Assembly: GCA_031274985.1 (NCBI GenBank)
Contig: JAISPK010000098.1
Coordinates: 1 to 7,527 of the forward strand
Direction of reading: 5' to 3'
Length of the DNA stretch: 7,527 nucleotides
Source: Coriobacteriales bacterium
GTDB lineage: Bacteria; Actinomycetota; Coriobacteriia; Coriobacteriales; UBA8131
Below the pieces are notes generated by a model that ran no database searches, had not been told where the DNA came from, and worked only from the letters and a program-made list of their open reading frames with translations. Position numbers and translations under genes: made by a program. This document shows, in pieces, positions 5,938-7,527 of the stretch (the stretch's first letter is position 1; every line of letters starts with the position of its first letter).

Positions 5938-5961
5938 AACCCAATGAACAAGACTGAGCCA
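5933..5961 (-). promoter_or_regulatory. Predicted leaderless promoter of the K+ channel-rmuC unit
   Basis: On the minus strand TATTAT (plus coordinates 5933-5938) lies exactly six bases (ATCCCT) before the ATG at 5924-5926, so transcription should start at or next to the A of that ATG. A weak -35-like TGGCTC (5956-5961) sits 17 bases upstream. No Shine-Dalgarno sequence precedes the ATG, consistent with leaderless translation, which is common in Actinomycetota. The -35 match is poor, so this strand is less sure than the opposite one. Confidence 0.4.
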
Positions 5962-7287
5962 CAGGTAGACAACACCGGGCTTCCTGCTCAAGCGAGCAAA
6001 GTCCTCCTGATGCTTGTGCTTGCCCTGGCCCTCGGCGCGGTGTCGGCCGCGGTGGTCTGGGCCTTCGTCTTTGCCATGGGGCTCTCCTATGAGTATCTCT
6101 GGCACAAACTGCCCGCGCTCGTGGCGCTTCCTTTTATTCCTGTGATCATCTGCGCTGTGGGCGGTCTCCTCATCGGCCTCTGGGAAAAATTCGTCTGGCC
6201 TCCGCCTCTACCGCTCGAACAGTCCCTGGAGATAATCTCCAAAGAAAAGCGTTTTTCTTATAAAGGCTTGCCTAAGACGCTGGTGAGCTCGTTCTTGCCG
6301 TTGGCTTTTGGCGGCGCCGTGGGCCCGGAAGCCGGTCTGGTAAACATCATCGCCGGACTCTGTACCTGGGTGGGCGACAAACTCAAAGCCTTTGGTGTGG
6401 TGTCAGCAGAACTTGCCGAAGCCGGGCTTGCGGCTACCCTTACGGCGGTGTTCGGAGCACCCCTGGCAGGGTTAATCGCACCGCTGGAAGGAAGATTTGC
6501 GACACAAGGGCGCGCCACTGATGAGCCAGCACCAGCCCCGTCTCCCTGTCCCGGCACACCAGGTGCGTCACCACTCTCAAAACACAACAAGCTGCTGTTC
6601 TATCTGGCAGCTGTGGCGGGCGGCCTGGGCGTGATGCTGCTCCTTGACTACTACCTGGGCGGCGGGCTCGGTCTTCCCCGGTTTGAGCGAGCGGGCTGGG
6701 AGCCGGGAGAGATTCTCTGGAGTGTTCCTCTGGCGCTGATAGGTGTTGTTGGCGGCTACCTGTTTCACACAGCAAACCTGTTCACCGGCAAGCTGGCCCG
6801 GAGCTTAAAACGATTTGTTGTGTTGCGCGCCGTGCTTTGCGGTCTGTTGATCGGTCTTATCGGAAGCTTTTTGCCCTACACCCTTTTCTCGGGAGAAGAG
6901 CAGATGGGCGAGCTGATGCAAAGCTACTCCACACTGGGCGCATGGCTCCTCGTAGCTACCGGCGCAGTTAAGCTTTGTGCGTGTCCCCTCTGCATCAATC
7001 TGGGATGGCGCGGAGGCAATATCTTTCCGGTGATCTTTGCGGGCATCAGCCTCGGCTATGGCATTGCCCTGCTCACGGGGCTGGATCCGGTTTTCTGTAT
7101 CACCGTTCTTGCAACCTCCGTTACCACGGCGGTCATGCGCAAACCGGTCTTGAGCGTAGCGGTGCTCCTGCTCTGTTTTCCGGTTACGAGCATCGTCTTT
7201 ATGGCCCTGGCAGCGCTCATTGCAGGTGCAATCCCGCTTCTCCGGGTGCTGAGGATTTCTGAGGGCGGCAACACGTTTAGCCGATAG
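5944..7287 (+). CDS. CLC-family (voltage-gated chloride channel-like) membrane protein
   Basis: This 447-residue, highly hydrophobic protein aligns by eye with CLC channels and transporters. GPEAG (127-131) falls where GREGP lies, keeping the gating glutamate (Glu129). GAPLAGLIAPLEG (171-183) matches the NAPLAG segment, with Glu182 kept but Gly183 at the position of the proton-pathway glutamate of E. coli ClC. GGNIFP (357-362) is the GxFxP-type motif. The usual GSGIP loop appears to be PPPLP (86-90), without the anion-coordinating serine. The order and spacing of these blocks support membership of the CLC superfamily in a divergent branch, perhaps YfeO-like. A hydrophilic Pro/Ala-rich loop (about 187-216) interrupts the membrane domain. 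No CBS domains follow. Missing the proton glutamate argues for a passive channel, but this is inference. It is divergent from a K+ channel gene. Confidence 0.85.
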   Translation: MNKTEPQVDNTGLPAQASKVLLMLVLALALGAVSAAVVWAFVFAMGLSYEYLWHKLPALVALPFIPVIICAVGGLLIGLWEKFVWPPPLPLEQSLEIISKEKRFSYKGLPKTLVSSFLPLAFGGAVGPEAGLVNIIAGLCTWVGDKLKAFGVVSAELAEAGLAATLTAVFGAPLAGLIAPLEGRFATQGRATDEPAPAPSPCPGTPGASPLSKHNKLLFYLAAVAGGLGVMLLLDYYLGGGLGLPRFERAGWEPGEILWSVPLALIGVVGGYLFHTANLFTGKLARSLKRFVVLRAVLCGLLIGLIGSFLPYTLFSGEEQMGELMQSYSTLGAWLLVATGAVKLCACPLCINLGWRGGNIFPVIFAGISLGYGIALLTGLDPVFCITVLATSVTTAVMRKPVLSVAVLLLCFPVTSIVFMALAALIAGAIPLLRVLRISEGGNTFSR

Positions 7288-7527
7288 AAGGCTTTGGCTC
7301 AAAGGAAGTGGGCCACAAAGGGGTCTCCTCGCCCTGTCTCGCTCTGCCTCATCCCGCCCCATATTCCCGCCTCGCTCTGCCCCGCCTCCCTGCCTTCTCC
7401 GCTGCACCACACAACCACCTCACCGCGACCTGTCTTCCCCCCCCCCCCGGCCCGGCCACCCCCCCCCCCCCCCCCGGGAACCGGGGCCATCACCCCCCAA
7501 ACGCACAAATTTTGAAAAAAATAGAGT
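7288..7527. other. Pyrimidine-rich non-coding tail with poly-C runs
   Basis: After the CLC stop there is no recognisable gene or clear terminator. From about 7322 to 7440 the plus strand is strongly C/T-rich with imperfect repeats; CTCGCTCTGCC occurs at 7338-7348 and again at 7371-7381. Two C homopolymers follow, 12 bases at 7437-7448 and 17 bases at 7459-7475, then short G and C runs and an A-rich end. The opposite strand has G-runs that could form quadruplexes. Such sequence at a contig edge is also typical of sequencing or assembly artefact. Confidence 0.65.

Noticed and set aside
5927..5962. Upstream ATG adding 12 residues to the K+ channel
   Set aside because: No ribosome site, overlap with the divergent CLC start, and the -10 box would lie inside the coding sequence; the ATG at 5924-5926 fits the promoter better.
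7294..7515. Proline-rich reading frames on both strands of the tail
   Set aside because: They are translations of poly-C/poly-G low-complexity sequence with no ribosome site or domain.

Overview
The window looks like bacterial chromosome, most likely from Actinomycetota. The order rpsF-ssb-rpsR-rplI-dnaB on one strand is the classic actinobacterial arrangement; in Firmicutes rplI-dnaB usually sits apart from rpsF-ssb-rpsR. Other supporting features are moderate GC, strong Shine-Dalgarno sites in the ribosomal genes, an S18 of the zinc-ligand type and two probable leaderless start sites. A Coriobacteriia-like member would fit, but the class is a guess.

Layout. Positions 1-482 hold no convincing gene. 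They contain an AT-rich palindrome at the very edge, an AT-rich spacer, a degenerate tetranucleotide tract (about 267-372), a good sigma-70-type promoter (384-412) and a short leader with a hairpin that may be the S6:S18 autoregulatory element. Positions 483-3798 form a five-gene plus-strand operon: S6, SSB, S18, L9 and the replicative helicase DnaB. It couples small-subunit and large-subunit ribosomal proteins to replication-fork proteins. L9 is unusual: it has an acidic C-terminal extension of about 118 residues that begins with an 18-bp tandem repeat. dnaB lies in the same reading frame as rplI, 15 nt after its stop, and has no clear ribosome binding site.

A minus-strand pair follows, convergent with dnaB across a 39-bp gap. 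It comprises a six-transmembrane voltage-gated K+ channel gene (5144-5926) and, 19 bp downstream of it, rmuC (3838-5124). Divergent from the channel is a plus-strand CLC-family anion channel/transporter gene (5944-7287) with non-canonical selectivity motifs. Only 17 bp separate the two divergent ATGs. A shared AT-rich core there gives a -10 hexamer on each strand exactly 6 nt before each ATG, which predicts two leaderless mRNAs. The K+ channel and CLC gene may act together in membrane potential, osmotic or pH balance.

The last 240 bp are non-coding, pyrimidine-rich and end in C homopolymers of 12 and 17. They are either an unusual structured tract or an assembly-end artefact. I see no mobile element, CRISPR array, tRNA or rRNA. 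The most noteworthy items are the extended L9, the in-frame rplI/dnaB junction, the symmetric leaderless divergent promoter and the atypical CLC motifs. I did not find a clearly new multi-gene system.
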